Origin: Cinclus cinclus | Taxonomy: Eukaryota > Chordata > Aves > Passeriformes > Cinclidae | NCBI RefSeq assembly: GCF_963662255.1 | Contig: NW_026912108.1 | Location: 206,001-270,000 of the forward strand | Reading direction: 5' to 3' | Length of the DNA stretch: 64,000 nucleotides | In this document: piece after piece, positions 48,933 to 61,187 of the stretch | How the letters are laid out: every line of letters starts with the position of its first letter | Numbering within the stretch: the stretch's first letter is position 1 | Program-made: the position numbers and the translations under genes | The notes under the pieces: model-generated | Database searches by the model: none | Seen by the model: the letters and a program-made list of their open reading frames with translations, nothing else | What the model was told of the DNA's origin: nothing

Positions 48933-50311
48933 AGGGTCTGTTTCACAGCACCCTGGAGAACACGCACTTGAAGAATGCCCTCTCTGCTCCGCAAAAGCTC
49001 TGCCACAGTGAAGGTGGAAGAAGCAGCCTGTGGCCACGGGCAGAGCTGGTCAACAGCTGCGCCTAACTTTGCCAAGCTGCGAGAGCATTCTCAGCCGAGT
49101 TCTGCTTTGACAGAGCTATTGCTGAACTTTTGCAGTCCCGGAGGCTGCTGAAACCAAGGCTGTGTTCTGCCTCTTCATTCTTGCCTTCCTGTGCTCCAGC
49201 GAGAAGTGAAGCTCTGGCACGTCATTCAGCTTTGCCGCCTCTCTGCACGGAAAGCACTAGACAGAACTAGTGTGCTTCGTGCATGCTCTCTCCTCGCTTT
49301 TATGGTCACTGCTCTGCTTTTTGCTTGGCAGCGTTCAAAGGGTCCACGGCATACCTCTTGCACAGCGAGAGGTGGCCGGCGAGGAATACTTGCTGGCTTA
49401 AGTCGTTCCATGCTCAAGGCATTCATCAGAGCAGCACAATGCGGGAAAAGAGGGGGGAACATTGCAGGACAAATTTCTATGCTGGAACATGATTGTCTGC
49501 GAGACAGCTCTCCGCAGCGCTAGTATTTGGCCAGGCTGAAATCAGCGCCACGGGAAGCCAATCTGACAAGCGGAGTGCAACGAGCGCGGCGATATGAGGC
49601 CACTTGGCAGGTGGCCGAAGAAAGACGGCTGCCCCGCGAATGTGGTGCCTGAAGGCAAGTTTCAGCAGGGCGTTCCGGGCGAGCTTAATGTGTAGCCGCA
49701 GTTGTTCTAGGCGAGATTGTAGCCGAGAAGCTTTCCGTCTCCATTCACGAGACAAGAAAAGCAGAAAGCAATGGTCTAGAGGGTTGAGAAGAAAAGTGCT
49801 CGTAGCGAGCTCGTTGCGGCAGAAGCGAAAGCCAGGAGCAGCGTGCTCGCTGCGAGAAGTAGACGGCGCTTCGCCTCCTTGGGAAGGAAATCGCGTCTGG
49901 GCACGAACGGCAGCCAGCGAAGCTTCAGAACAGCAGGCTGTTCTGCTCAGCGTACGAGCCTGAAGTGAGTGGCAAGGGCTAAGGGGACAGTTCCAAGGCA
50001 TCTAGCTTTCCTGCTAGCAATGCCATTTCTACCCTGCTGTGGAAAACATTGTCCTTTGCCCTTCTGCTCCGAGAGGCACAGAGCACCTCGGCAGACGCAG
50101 TGCAGAGGGAAAGGACACAGTATCCGAGGGAGCGTGGCGCCGCTTAGGCGGGCAAAGCAGAAAGGTGCCGCCCGGCACTGGCTTTGACTCCCTGAGCTTC
50201 CTTGCTAGGACAGCAGCTGCCGAAAGCTGGCAACTAGGCTGCCAGAGTGCAGAATGTAGGCGGTCTGGCACGCCTGCTTGCCGAAAGCCAGGATCAGCGA
50301 GACAGCGTGCT
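48933..50311. repeat. Monomer 37, long, type E
   Basis: 1379 bp, block at 49775-49813. Alleles m4g, 139g, 290t, 410g, 561t, then the E markers 663t/665a, 718t, 835a, 921c. Confidence 0.96.
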
Positions 50312-51690
50312 AGGGTCTGTTTCACAGCACCCTGGAGAACACGCACTTGAAGAATGCCCTCTCTGCTCCGCAAAAGCTCTGCCACAGTGAAGGTGGAAGA
50401 AGCAGCCTGTGGCCACGGGCAGAGCTGGTCAACAGCTGCGCCTAACTTTGCCAAGCTGCGAGAGCATTCTCAGCCGAGTTCTGCTTTGACAGAGCTATTG
50501 CTGAACTTTTGCAGTCCCGGAGGCTGCTGAAACCAAGGCTGTGTTCTGCCTCTTCATTCTTGCCTTCCTGTGCTCCAGCGAGAAGTGAAGCTCTGGCACG
50601 GCATTCAGCTTTGCCGCCTCTCTGCACGGAAAGCACTAGACAGAACTAGTGTGCTTCGTGCATGCTCTCTCCTCGCTTTTATGGTCACTGCTCTGCTTTT
50701 TGCTTGGCAGCGTTCAAAGGCTCCACGGCATACCTCTTGCACAGCGAGAGGTGGCCGGCGAGGAATACTTGCTGGCTTAAGTCGTTCCATGCTCAAGGCA
50801 TTCATCAGAGCAACACCATGAGGGAAAAGAGGGGGGAACATTGCAGGACAAATTTCTATGCTGGAACATGATTGTCTGCGAGACAGCTCTCCGCAGCGCT
50901 AGTATTTGGCCAGGCTGAAATCAGCGCCACGGGAAGCCAATCTGACAAGCGGAGTGCAACGAGCGCGGCGATACGGGGCCACTTGGCAGGTGGCCGAAGA
51001 AAGACGGCTGCCCCGCGAATGTGGTGCCAGAAGGCAAGTTTCAGCAGGGCGTTCCGGGCGAGCTTAATGTGTAGCCGCAGTTGTTCTAGGCGAGATTGTA
51101 GCCGAGAAGCTTTCCGTCTCCATTCACGAGACAAGAAAAGCAGAACGCAATGGTCTAGAGGGTTGAGAAGAAAAGTGCTCGTAGCGAGCTCGTTGCGGCA
51201 GAAGCGAAAGCCAGGAGCAGCGTGCTCGTTGCGAGAAGTAGACGGCGCTTCGCCTCCTTGGGAAGGAAATGGCGTCTGGGCACGAACGGCAGCCAGCGAA
51301 GCTTCAGAACAGCAGGCTGTTCTGCTCAGCGTACGAGCCTGAAGTGAGTGGCAAGGGCTAAGAGGACAGTTCCAAGGCATCTAGCTTTCCTGCTAGCAAT
51401 GCCATTTCTACCCTGCTGTGGAAAACATTGTCCTTTGCCCTTCTGCTCCGAGAGGCACAGAGCACCTCGGCAGACGCAGTGCAGAGGGAAAGGACACAGT
51501 ATCCGGGGGAGTGTGGCGCCGCTTAGGCGGGCAAAGCAGAAAGGTGCCGCCCGGCACTGGCTTTGACTCCCTGAGCTTCCTTGCTAGGACAGCAGCTGCC
51601 GAAAGCTGGCAACTAGGCTGCCAGAGTGCAGAATGTAGGCGGTCTGGCACGCCTGCTTGCCGAAAGCCAGTTTCAGCGAGACAGCGTGCT
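50312..51690. repeat. Monomer 38, long, type F
   Basis: 1379 bp, block at 51154-51192. Same scored alleles as unit 31. Confidence 0.96.
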
Positions 51691-53030
51691 AGGCTCTGTC
51701 TCACAGCACCCTGGAGAACACGCACTTGAAGAATGCCCTCTCTGTTCCGCAAAAGCTCTGCCACAGTGAAGGTGGAAGAAGCAGCCTGTGGCCACGGGCA
51801 GAGCTGGTCAACAGCTGCGCCTAACTTTGCCAAGCTGCGAGAGCATTCTCAGCCGAGTTCTGCTTTGACAGAGCTATTGCTGAACTTTTGCAGTCCCGGA
51901 GGCTGCTGAAACCAAGGCTGTGTTCTGCCTCTTCATTCTTGCCTTCCTGTGCTCCAGCGAGAAGTGAAGCTCTGGCACGGCATTCAGCTTTGCCGCCTCT
52001 CTGCACGGAAAGCACTAGACAGAACTAGTGTGCTTCGTGCATGCTCTCTCCTCGCTTTTATGGTCACTGCTCTGCTTTTTGCTTGGCAGCGTTCCAAGGG
52101 TCCACGGCATACCTCTTGCACAGCGAGAGGTGGCCGGCGAGGAATACTTGCTGGCTTAAGTCGTTCCATGCTCAAGGCATTCATCAGAGCAGCACAATGC
52201 GGGAAAAGAGGGGGGAACATTGCAGGACAAATTTCTATGCTGGAACATGATTGTCTGCGAGACAGCTCTCCGCAGCGCTAGTATTTGGCCAGGCTGAAAT
52301 CAGCGCCACGGGAAGCCAATCTGACAAGCGGAGTGCAACGAGCTCGGCGATACGGGGCCACTTGGCAGGTGGCCGAAGAAAGACGGCTGCCCCGCGAATG
52401 TGGTGCCAGAAGGCAAGTTTCAGCAGGGCGTTCCGGGCGAGCTTAATGTGTAGCCGCAGTTGTTCTAGGCGAGATTGTAGCCGAGAAGCTTTCCGTCTCC
52501 ATTCACGAGACAAGAAAAGCAGAACGCAATGGTTGCGGCAGAAGCGAAAGCCAGGAGCAGCGTGCTCGCTGCGAGAAGTAGACGGCGCTTCGCCTCCTTG
52601 GGAAGGAAATGGCGTCTGGGCACGAACGGCAGCCAGCGAAGCTTCAGAACAGCAGGCTGTTCTGCTCAGCGTACGAGCCTGAAGTGAGTGGCAAGGGCTA
52701 AGGGGACAGTTCCAAGGCATCTAGCTTTCCTGCTAGCAATGCCATTTCTACCCTGCTGTGGAAAACATTGTCCTTTGCCCTTCTGCTCCGAGAGGCACAG
52801 AGCACCTCGGCAGACGCAGTGCAGAGGGAAAGGACACAGTATCCGAGGGAGCGTGGCGCCGCTTAGGCGGGCAAAGCAGAAAGGTGCCGCCCGGCACTGG
52901 CTTTGACTCCCTGAGCTTCCTTGCTAGGACAGCAGCTGCCGAAAGCTGGCAACTAGGCTGCCAGAGTGCAGAATGTAGGCGGTCTGGCACGCCTGCTTGC
53001 CGAAAGCCAGGATCAGCGAGACAGCGTGCT
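51691..53030. repeat. Monomer 39, short, type G
   Basis: 1340 bp. As unit 32 except m921g. Last monomer in the 7-monomer register. Confidence 0.96.
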
Positions 53031-54370
53031 AGGCTCTGTTTCACAGCACCCTGGAGAACACGCACTTGAAGAATGCCCTCTCTGCTCCGCAAAAGCTCTG
53101 CCACAGTGAAGGTGGAAGAAGCAGCCTGTGGCCACGGGCAGAGCTGGTCAACAGCTGCGCCTAACTTTGCCAAGCTGCGAGAGCATTCTCAGCCGAGTTC
53201 TGCTTTGACAGAGCTATTGCTGAACTTTTGCAGTCCCGGAGGCTGCTGAAACCAAGGCTGTGTTCTGCCTCTTCATTCTTGCCTTCCTGTGCTCCAGCGA
53301 GAAGTGAAGCTCTGGCACGTCATTCAGCTTTGCCGCCTCTCTGCACGGAAAGCACTAGACAGAACTAGTGTGCTTCGTGCATGCTCTCTCCTCGCTTTTA
53401 TGGTCACTGCTCTGCTTTTTGCTTGGCAGCGTTCAAAGGCTCCACGGCATACCTCTTGCACAGCGAGAGGTGGCCGGCGAGGAATACTTGCTGGCTTAAG
53501 TCGTTCCATGCTCAAGGCATTCATCAGAGCAGCACAATGCGGGAAAAGAGGGGGGAACATTGCAGGACAAATTTCTATGCTGGAACATGATTGTCTGCGA
53601 GACAGCTCTCCGCAGCGCTAGTATTTGGCCAGGCTGAAATCAGCGCCACGGGAAGCCAATCTGACAAGCGGAGTGCAACGAGCTCGGCGATACGGGGCCA
53701 CTTGGCAGGTGGCCGAAGAAAGACGGCTGCCCCGCGAATGTGGTGCCAGAAGGCAAGTTTCAGCAGGGCGTTCCGGGCGAGCTTAATGTGTAGCCGCAGT
53801 TGTTCTAGGCGAGATTGTAGCCGAGAAGCTTTCCGTCTCCATTCACGAGACAAGAAAAGCAGAACGCAATGGTTGCGGCAGAAGCGAAAGCCAGGAGCAG
53901 CGTGCTCGCTGCGAGAAGTAGACGGCGCTTCGCCTCCTTGGGAAGGAAATCGCGTCTGGGCACGAACGGCAGCCAGCGAAGCTTCAGAACAGCAGGCTGT
54001 TCTGCTCAGCGTACGAGCCTGAAGTGAGTGGCAAGGGCTAAGGGGACAGTTCCAAGGCATCTAGCTTTCCTGCTAGCAATGCCATTTCTACCCTGCTGTG
54101 GAAAACATTGTCCTTTGCCCTTCTGCTCCGAGAGGCACAGAGCACCTCGGCAGACGCAGTGTAGAGGGAAAGGACACAGTATCCGAGGGAGCGTGGCGCC
54201 GCTTAGGCGGGCAAAGCAGAAAGGTGCCGCCCGGCACTGGCTTTGACTCCCTGAGCTTCCTTGCTAGGACAGCAGCTGCCGAAAGCTGGCAACTAGGCTG
54301 CCAGAGTGCAGAATGTAGGCGGTCTGGCACGCCTGCTTGCCGAAAGCCAGGATCAGCGAGACAGCGTGCT
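53031..54370. repeat. Monomer 40, short, C-like
   Basis: 1340 bp. Alleles m4c, 139g, 290t, 410c, 654t, 835c, 921c, 1132t. It sits where a long A unit would be expected, so it breaks the register by one monomer. Confidence 0.96.
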
Positions 54371-55749
54371 AGGCTCTGTTTCACAGCACCCTGGAGAACA
54401 CGCACTTGAAGAATGCCCTCTCTGCTCCGCAAAAGCTCTGCCACAGTGAAGGTGGAAGAAGCAGCCTGTGGCCACGGGCAGAGCTGGTCAACAGCTGCGC
54501 CTAACTTTGCCAAGCTGCGAGAGCATTCTCAGCCGAGTTCTGCTTTGACAGAGCTATTGCTGAACTTTTGCAGTCCCGGAGGCTGCTGAAACCAAGGCTG
54601 TGTTCTGCCTCTTCATTCTTGCCTTCCTGTGCTCCAGCGAGAAGTGAAGCTCTGGCACGTCATTCAGCTTTGCCGCCTCTCTGCACGGAAAGCACTAGAC
54701 AGAACTAGTGTGCTTCGTGCATGCTCTCTCCTCGCTTTTATGGTCACTGCTCTGCTTTTTGCTTGGCAGCGTTCAAAGGCTCCACGGCATACCTCTTGCA
54801 CAGCGAGAGGTGGCCGGCGAGGAATACTTGCTGGCTTAAGTCGTTCCATGCTCAAGGCATTCATCAGAGCAGCACAATGCGGGAAAAGAGGGGGGAACAT
54901 TGCAGGACAAATTTCTATGCTGGAACATGATTGTCTGCGAGACAGCTCTCCGCAGCGCTAGTATTTGGCCAGGCTGAAATCAGCGCCACGGGAAGCCAAT
55001 CTGACAAGCGGAGTGCAACGAGCTCGGCGATACGGGGCCACTTGGCAGGTGGCCGAAGAAAGACGGCTGCCCCGCGAATGTGGTGCCAGAAGGCAAGTTT
55101 CAGCAGGGCGTTCCGGGCGAGCTTAATGTGTAGCCGCAGTTGTTCTAGGCGAGATTGTAGCCGAGAAGCTTTCCGTCTCCATTCACGAGACAAGAAAAGC
55201 AGAAAGCAATGGTCTAGAGGGTTGAGAAGAAAAGTGCTCGTAGCGAGCTCGTTGCGGCAGAAGCGAAAGCCAGGAGCAGCGTGCTCGCTGCGAGAAGTAG
55301 ACGGCGCTTCGCCTCCTTGGGAAGGAAATCGCGTCTGGGCACGAACGGCAGCCAGCGAAGCTTCAGAACAGCAGGCTGTTCTGCTCAGCGTACGAGCCTG
55401 AAGTGAGTGGCAAGGGCTAAGGGGACAGTTCCAAGGCATCTAGCTTTCCTGCTAGCAATGCCATTTCTACCCTGCTGTGGAAAACATTGTCCTTTGCCCT
55501 TCTGCTCCGAGAGGCACAGAGCACCTCGGCAGACGCAGTGCAGAGGGAAAGGACACAGTATCCGAGGGAGCGTGGCGCCGCTTAGGCGGGCAAAGCAGAA
55601 AGGTGCCGCCCGGCACTGGCTTTGACTCCCTGAGCTTCCTTGCTAGGACAGCAGCTGCCGAAAGCTGGCAACTAGGCTGCCAGAGTGCAGAATGTAGGCG
55701 GTCTGGCACGCCTGCTTGCCGAAAGCCAGGATCAGCGAGACAGCGTGCT
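54371..55749. repeat. Monomer 41, long, type A (without m685t)
   Basis: 1379 bp, block at 55213-55251. Alleles m4c, 290t, 410c, 654t, 835a, 921c, 1132c; same scored alleles as unit 18. Confidence 0.96.
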
Positions 55750-57128
55750 AGGGTCTGTTTCACAGCACCCTGGAGAACACGCACTTGAAGAATGCCCTCT
55801 CTGCTCCGCAAAAGCTCTGCCACAGTGAAGGTGGAAGAAGCAGCCTGTGGCCACGGGCAGAGCTGGTCAACAGCTGCGCCTAACTTTGCCAAGCTGCGAG
55901 AGCATTCTCAGCCGAGTTCTGCTTTGACAGAGCTATTGCTGAACTTTTGCAGTCCCGGAGGCTGCTGAAACCAAGGCTGTGTTCTGCCTCTTCATTCTTG
56001 CCTTCCTGTGCTCCAGCGAGAAGTGAAGCTCTGGCACGGCATTCAGCTTTGCCGCCTCTCTGCACGGAAAGCACTAGACAGAACTAGTGTGCTTCGTGCA
56101 TGCTCTCTCCTCGCTTTTATGGTCACTGCTCTGCTTTTTGCTTGGCAGCGTTCAAAGGCTCCACGGCATACCTCTTGCACAGCGAGAGGTGGCCGGCGAG
56201 GAATACTTGCTGGCTTAAGTCGTTCCATGCTCAAGGCATTCATCAGAGCAACACCATGAGGGAAAAGAGGGGGGAACATTGCAGGACAAATTTCTATGCT
56301 GGAACATGATTGTCTGCGAGACAGCTCTCCGCAGCGCTAGTATTTGGCCAGGCTGAAATCAGCGCCACGGGAAGCCAATCTGACAAGCGGAGTGCAACGA
56401 GCGCGGCGATACGGGGCCACTTGGCAGGTGGCCGAAGAAAGACGGCTGCCCCGCGAATGTGGTGCCAGATGGCAAGTTTCTGCAGGGCGTTCCGGGCGAG
56501 CTTAATGTGTAGCCGCAGTTGTTCTAGGCGAGATTGTAGCCGAGAAGCTTTCCGTCTCCATTCACGAGACAAGAAAAGCAGAACGCAATGGTCTAGAGGG
56601 TTGAGAAGAAAAGTGCTCGTAGCGAGCTCGTTGCGGCAGAAGCGAAAGCCAGGAGCAGCGTGCTCGCTGCGAGAAGTAGACGGCGCTTCGCCTCCTTGGG
56701 AAGGAAATGGCGTCTGGGCACGAACGGCAGCCAGCGAAGCTTCAGAACAGCAGGCTGTTCTGCTCAGCGTACGAGCCTGAAGTGAGTGGCAAGGGCTAAG
56801 GGGACAGTTCCAAGGCATCTAGCTTTCCTGCTAGCAATGCCATTTCTACCCTGCTGTGGAAAACATTGTCCTTTGCCCTTCTGCTCCGAGAGGCACAGAG
56901 CACCTCGGCAGACGCAGTGCAGAGGGAAAGGACACAGTATCCGAGGGAGCGTGGCGCCGCTTAGGCGGGCAAAGCAGAAAGGTGCCGCCCGGCACTGGCT
57001 TTGACTCCCTGAGCTTCCTTGCTAGGACAGCAGCTGCCGAAAGCTGGCAACTAGGCTGCCAGAGTGCAGAATGTAGGCGGTCTGGCACGCCTGCTTGCCG
57101 AAAGCCAGGATCAGCGAGACAGCGTGCT
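55750..57128. repeat. Monomer 42, long, type B variant
   Basis: 1379 bp, block at 56592-56630. B markers (m502-510 triple, 721t/732t, 410c, 290g) but m921g instead of m921c. Confidence 0.96.
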
Positions 57129-58468
57129 AGGCTCTGTTTCACAGCACCCTGGAGAACACGCACTTGAAGAATGCCCTCTCTGCTCCGCAAAAGCTCTGCC
57201 ACAGTGAAGGTGGAAGAAGCAGCCTGTGGCCACGGGCAGAGCTGGTCAACAGCTGCGCCTAACTTTGCCAAGCTGCGAGAGCATTCTCAGCCGAGTTCTG
57301 CTTTGACAGAGCTATTGCTGAACTTTTGCAGTCCCGGAGGCTGCTGAAACCAAGGCTGTGTTCTGCCTCTTCATTCTTGCCTTCCTGTGCTCCAGCGAGA
57401 AGTGAAGCTCTGGCACGTCATTCAGCTTTGCCGCCTCTCTGCACGGAAAGCACTAGACAGAACTAGTGTGCTTCGTGCATGCTCTCTCCTCGCTTTTATG
57501 GTCACTGCTCTGCTTTTTGCTTGGCAGCGTTCAAAGGCTCCACGGCATACCTCTTGCACAGCGAGAGGTGGCCGGCGAGGAATACTTGCTGGCTTAAGTC
57601 GTTCCATGCTCAAGGCATTCATCAGAGCAGCACAATGCGGGAAAAGAGGGGGGAACATTGCAGGACAAATTTCTATGCTGGAACATGATTGTCTGCGAGA
57701 CAGCTCTCCGCAGCGCTAGTATTTGGCCAGGCTGAAATCAGCGCCACGGGAAGCCAATCTGACAAGCGGAGTGCAACGAGCTCGGCGATACGGGGCCACT
57801 TGGCAGGTGGCCGAAGAAAGACGGCTGCCCCGCGAATGTGGTGCCAGAAGGCAAGTTTCAGCAGGGCGTTCCGGGCGAGCTTAATGTGTAGCCGCAGTTG
57901 TTCTAGGCGAGATTGTAGCCGAGAAGCTTTCCGTCTCCATTCACGAGACAAGAAAAGCAGAACGCAATGGTTGCGGCAGAAGCGAAAGCCAGGAGCAGCG
58001 TGCTCGCTGCGAGAAGTAGACGGCGCTTCGCCTCCTTGGGAAGGAAATGGCGTCTGGGCACGAACGGCAGCCAGCGAAGCTTCAGAACAGCAGGCTGTTC
58101 TGCTCAGCGTACGAGCCTGAAGTGAGTGGCAAGGGCTAAGGGGACAGTTCCAAGGCATCTAGCTTTCCTGCTAGCAATGCCATTTCTACCCTGCTGTGGA
58201 AAACATTGTCCTTTGCCCTTCTGCTCCGAGAGGCACAGAGCACCTCGGCAGACGCAGTGTAGAGGGAAAGGACACAGTATCCGAGGGAGCGTGGCGCCGC
58301 TTAGGCGGGCAAAGCAGAAAGGTGCCGCCCGGCACTGGCTTTGACTCCCTGAGCTTCCTTGCTAGGACAGCAGCTGCCGAAAGCTGGCAACTAGGCTGCC
58401 AGAGTGCAGAATGTAGGCGGTCTGGCACGCCTGCTTGCCGAAAGCCAGGATCAGCGAGACAGCGTGCT
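57129..58468. repeat. Monomer 43, short, type C variant
   Basis: 1340 bp. Alleles m4c, 290t, 410c, 654t, 921g, 1132t; differs from C units 21 and 28 at m4 and m1132. Confidence 0.96.
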
Positions 58469-59847
58469 AGGGTCTGTTTCACAGCACCCTGGAGAACACG
58501 CACTTGAAGAATGCCCTCTCTGCTCCGCAAAAGCTCTGCCACAGTGAAGGTGGAAGAAGCAGCCTGTGGCCACGGGCAGAGCTGGTCAACAGCTGCGCCT
58601 AACTTTGCCAAGCTGCGAGAGCATTCTCAGCCGAGTTCTGCTTTGACAGAGCTATTGCTGAACTTTTGCAGTCCCGGAGGCTGCTGAAACCAAGGCTGTG
58701 TTCTGCCTCTTCATTCTTGCCTTCCTGTGCTCCAGCGAGAAGTGAAGCTCTGGCACGTCATTCAGCTTTGCCGCCTCTCTGCACGGAAAGCACTAGACAG
58801 AACTAGTGTGCTTCGTGCATGCTCTCTCCTCGCTTTTATGGTCACTGCTCTGCTTTTTGCTTGGCAGCGTTCCAAGGGTCCACGGCATACCTCTTGCACA
58901 GCGAGAGGTGGCCGGCGAGGAATACTTGCTGGCTTAAGTCGTTCCATGCTCAAGGCATTCATCAGAGCAGCACAATGCGGGAAAAGAGGGGGGAACATTG
59001 CAGGACAAATTTCTATGCTGGAACATGATTGTCTGCGAGACAGCTCTCCGCAGCGCTAGTATTTGGCCAGGCTGAAATCAGCGCCACGGGAAGCCAATCT
59101 GACAAGCGGAGTGCAACGAGCGCGGCGATACGGGGCCACTTGGCAGGTGGCCGAAGAAAGACGGCTGCCCCGCGAATGTGGTGCCAGAAGGCAAGTTTCA
59201 GCAGGGCGTTCCGGGCGAGCTTAATGTGTAGCCGCAGTTGTTCTAGGCGAGATTGTAGCCGAGAAGCTTTCCGTCTCCATTCACGAGACAAGAAAAGCAG
59301 AAAGCAATGGTCTAGAGGGTTGAGAAGAAAAGTGCTCGTAGCGAGCTCGTTGCGGCAGAAGCGAAAGCCAGGAGCAGCGTGCTCGCTGCGAGAAGTAGAC
59401 GGCGCTTCGCCTCCTTGGGAAGGAAATCGCGTCTGGGCACGAACGGCAGCCAGCGAAGCTTCAGAACAGCAGGCTGTTCTGCTCAGCGTACGAGCCTGAA
59501 GTGAGTGGCAAGGGCTAAGGGGACAGTTCCAAGGCATCTAGCTTTCCTGCTAGCAATGCCATTTCTACCCTGCTGTGGAAAACATTGTCCTTTGCCCTTC
59601 TGCTCCGAGAGGCACAGAGCACCTCGGCAGACGCAGTGCAGAGGGAAAGGACACAGTATCCGAGGGAGCGTGGCGCCGCTTAGGCGGGCAAAGCAGAAAG
59701 GTGCCGCCCGGCACTGGCTTTGACTCCCTGAGCTTCCTTGCTAGGACAGCAGCTGCCGAAAGCTGGCAACTAGGCTGCCAGAGTGCAGAATGTAGGCGGT
59801 CTGGCACGCCTGCTTGCCGAAAGCCAGGATCAGCGAGACAGCGTGCT
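58469..59847. repeat. Monomer 44, long, hybrid
   Basis: 1379 bp, block at 59311-59349. Alleles m4g, 290t, 405c/410g, 654g, 835a, 921c, 1132c. m405c is otherwise a short-monomer allele (unit 3 is the other exception), so the first half is J/G-like and the second half A/E-like. Confidence 0.95.
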
Positions 59848-61187
59848 AGGCTCTGTTTCACAGCACCCTGGAGAACACGCACTTGAAGAATGCCCTCTCT
59901 GCTCCGCAAAAGCTCTGCCACAGTGAAGGTGGAAGAAGCAGCCTGTGGCCACGGGCAGAGCTGGTCAACAGCTGCGCCTAACTTTGCCAAGCTGCGAGAG
60001 CATTCTCAGCCGAGTTCTGCTTTGACAGAGCTATTGCTGAACTTTTGCAGTCCCGGAGGCTGCTGAAACCAAGGCTGTGTTCTGCCTCTTCATTCTTGCC
60101 TTCCTGTGCTCCAGCGAGAAGTGAAGCTCTGGCACGGCATTCAGCTTTGCCGCCTCTCTGCACGGAAAGCACTAGACAGAACTAGTGTGCTTCGTGCATG
60201 CTCTCTCCTCGCTTTTATGGTCACTGCTCTGCTTTTTGCTTGGCAGCGTTCAAAGGCTCCACGGCATACCTCTTGCACAGCGAGAGGTGGCCGGCGAGGA
60301 ATACTTGCTGGCTTAAGTCGTTCCATGCTCAAGGCATTCATCAGAGCAGCACAATGCGGGAAAAGAGGGGGGAACATTGCAGGACAAATTTCTATGCTGG
60401 AACATGATTGTCTGCGAGACAGCTCTCCGCAGCGCTAGTATTTGGCCAGGCTGAAATCAGCGCCACGGGAAGCCAATCTGACAAGCGGAGTGCAACGAGC
60501 GCGGCGATACGGGGCCACTTGGCAGGTGGCCGAAGAAAGACGGCTGCCCCGCGAATGTGGTGCCAGATGGCAAGTTTCTGCAGGGCGTTCCGGGCGAGCT
60601 TAATGTGTAGCCGCAGTTGTTCTAGGCGAGATTGTAGCCGAGAAGCTTTCCGTCTCCATTCACGAGACAAGAAAAGCAGAACGCAATGGTTGCGGCAGAA
60701 GCGAAAGCCAGGAGCAGCGTGCTCGCTGCGAGAAGTAGACGGCGCTTCGCCTCCTTGGGAAGGAAATGGCGTCTGGGCACGAACGGCAGCCAGCGAAGCT
60801 TCAGAACAGCAGGCTGTTCTGCTCAGCGTACGAGCCTGAAGTGAGTGGCAAGGGCTAAGGGGACAGTTCCAAGGCATCTAGCTTTCCTGCTAGCAATGCC
60901 ATTTCTACCCTGCTGTGGAAAACATTGTCCTTTGCCCTTCTGCTCCGAGAGGCACAGAGCACCTCGGCAGACGCAGTGTAGAGGGAAAGGACACAGTATC
61001 CGAGGGAGCGTGGCGCCGCTTAGGCGGGCAAAGCAGAAAGGTGCCGCCCGGCACTGGCTTTGACTCCCTGAGCTTCCTTGCTAGGACAGCAGCTGCCGAA
61101 AGCTGGCAACTAGGCTGCCAGAGTGCAGAATGTAGGCGGTCTGGCACGCCTGCTTGCCGAAAGCCAGGATCAGCGAGACAGCGTGCT
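59848..61187. repeat. Monomer 45, short, B-derived hybrid
   Basis: 1340 bp. Alleles m4c, 290g, 410c, the common m502-510 state, 654g, 721t/732t, 835c, no block, 921g, 1132t. m721t/732t without the m502-510 triple or the block is unique to this unit. Confidence 0.95.

Larger units (their letters stand above)
43495..53030. repeat. 7-monomer higher-order repeat, copy 3 (units 33-39, A-G)
   Basis: Third consecutive 9536-bp copy. Its D and E monomers (units 36 and 37) carry different alleles in their first 650 bases from copies 1 and 2, while keeping the D and E markers in the second half. This suggests conversion tracts. The 7-monomer register is lost immediately after this copy. Confidence 0.95.

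Noticed and set aside
24423..53030. Assembly duplication artefact
   Set aside because: The three 9536-bp copies differ at several sites, some in tracts, so they are not exact echoes. Only raw long reads can exclude miscount of copies.
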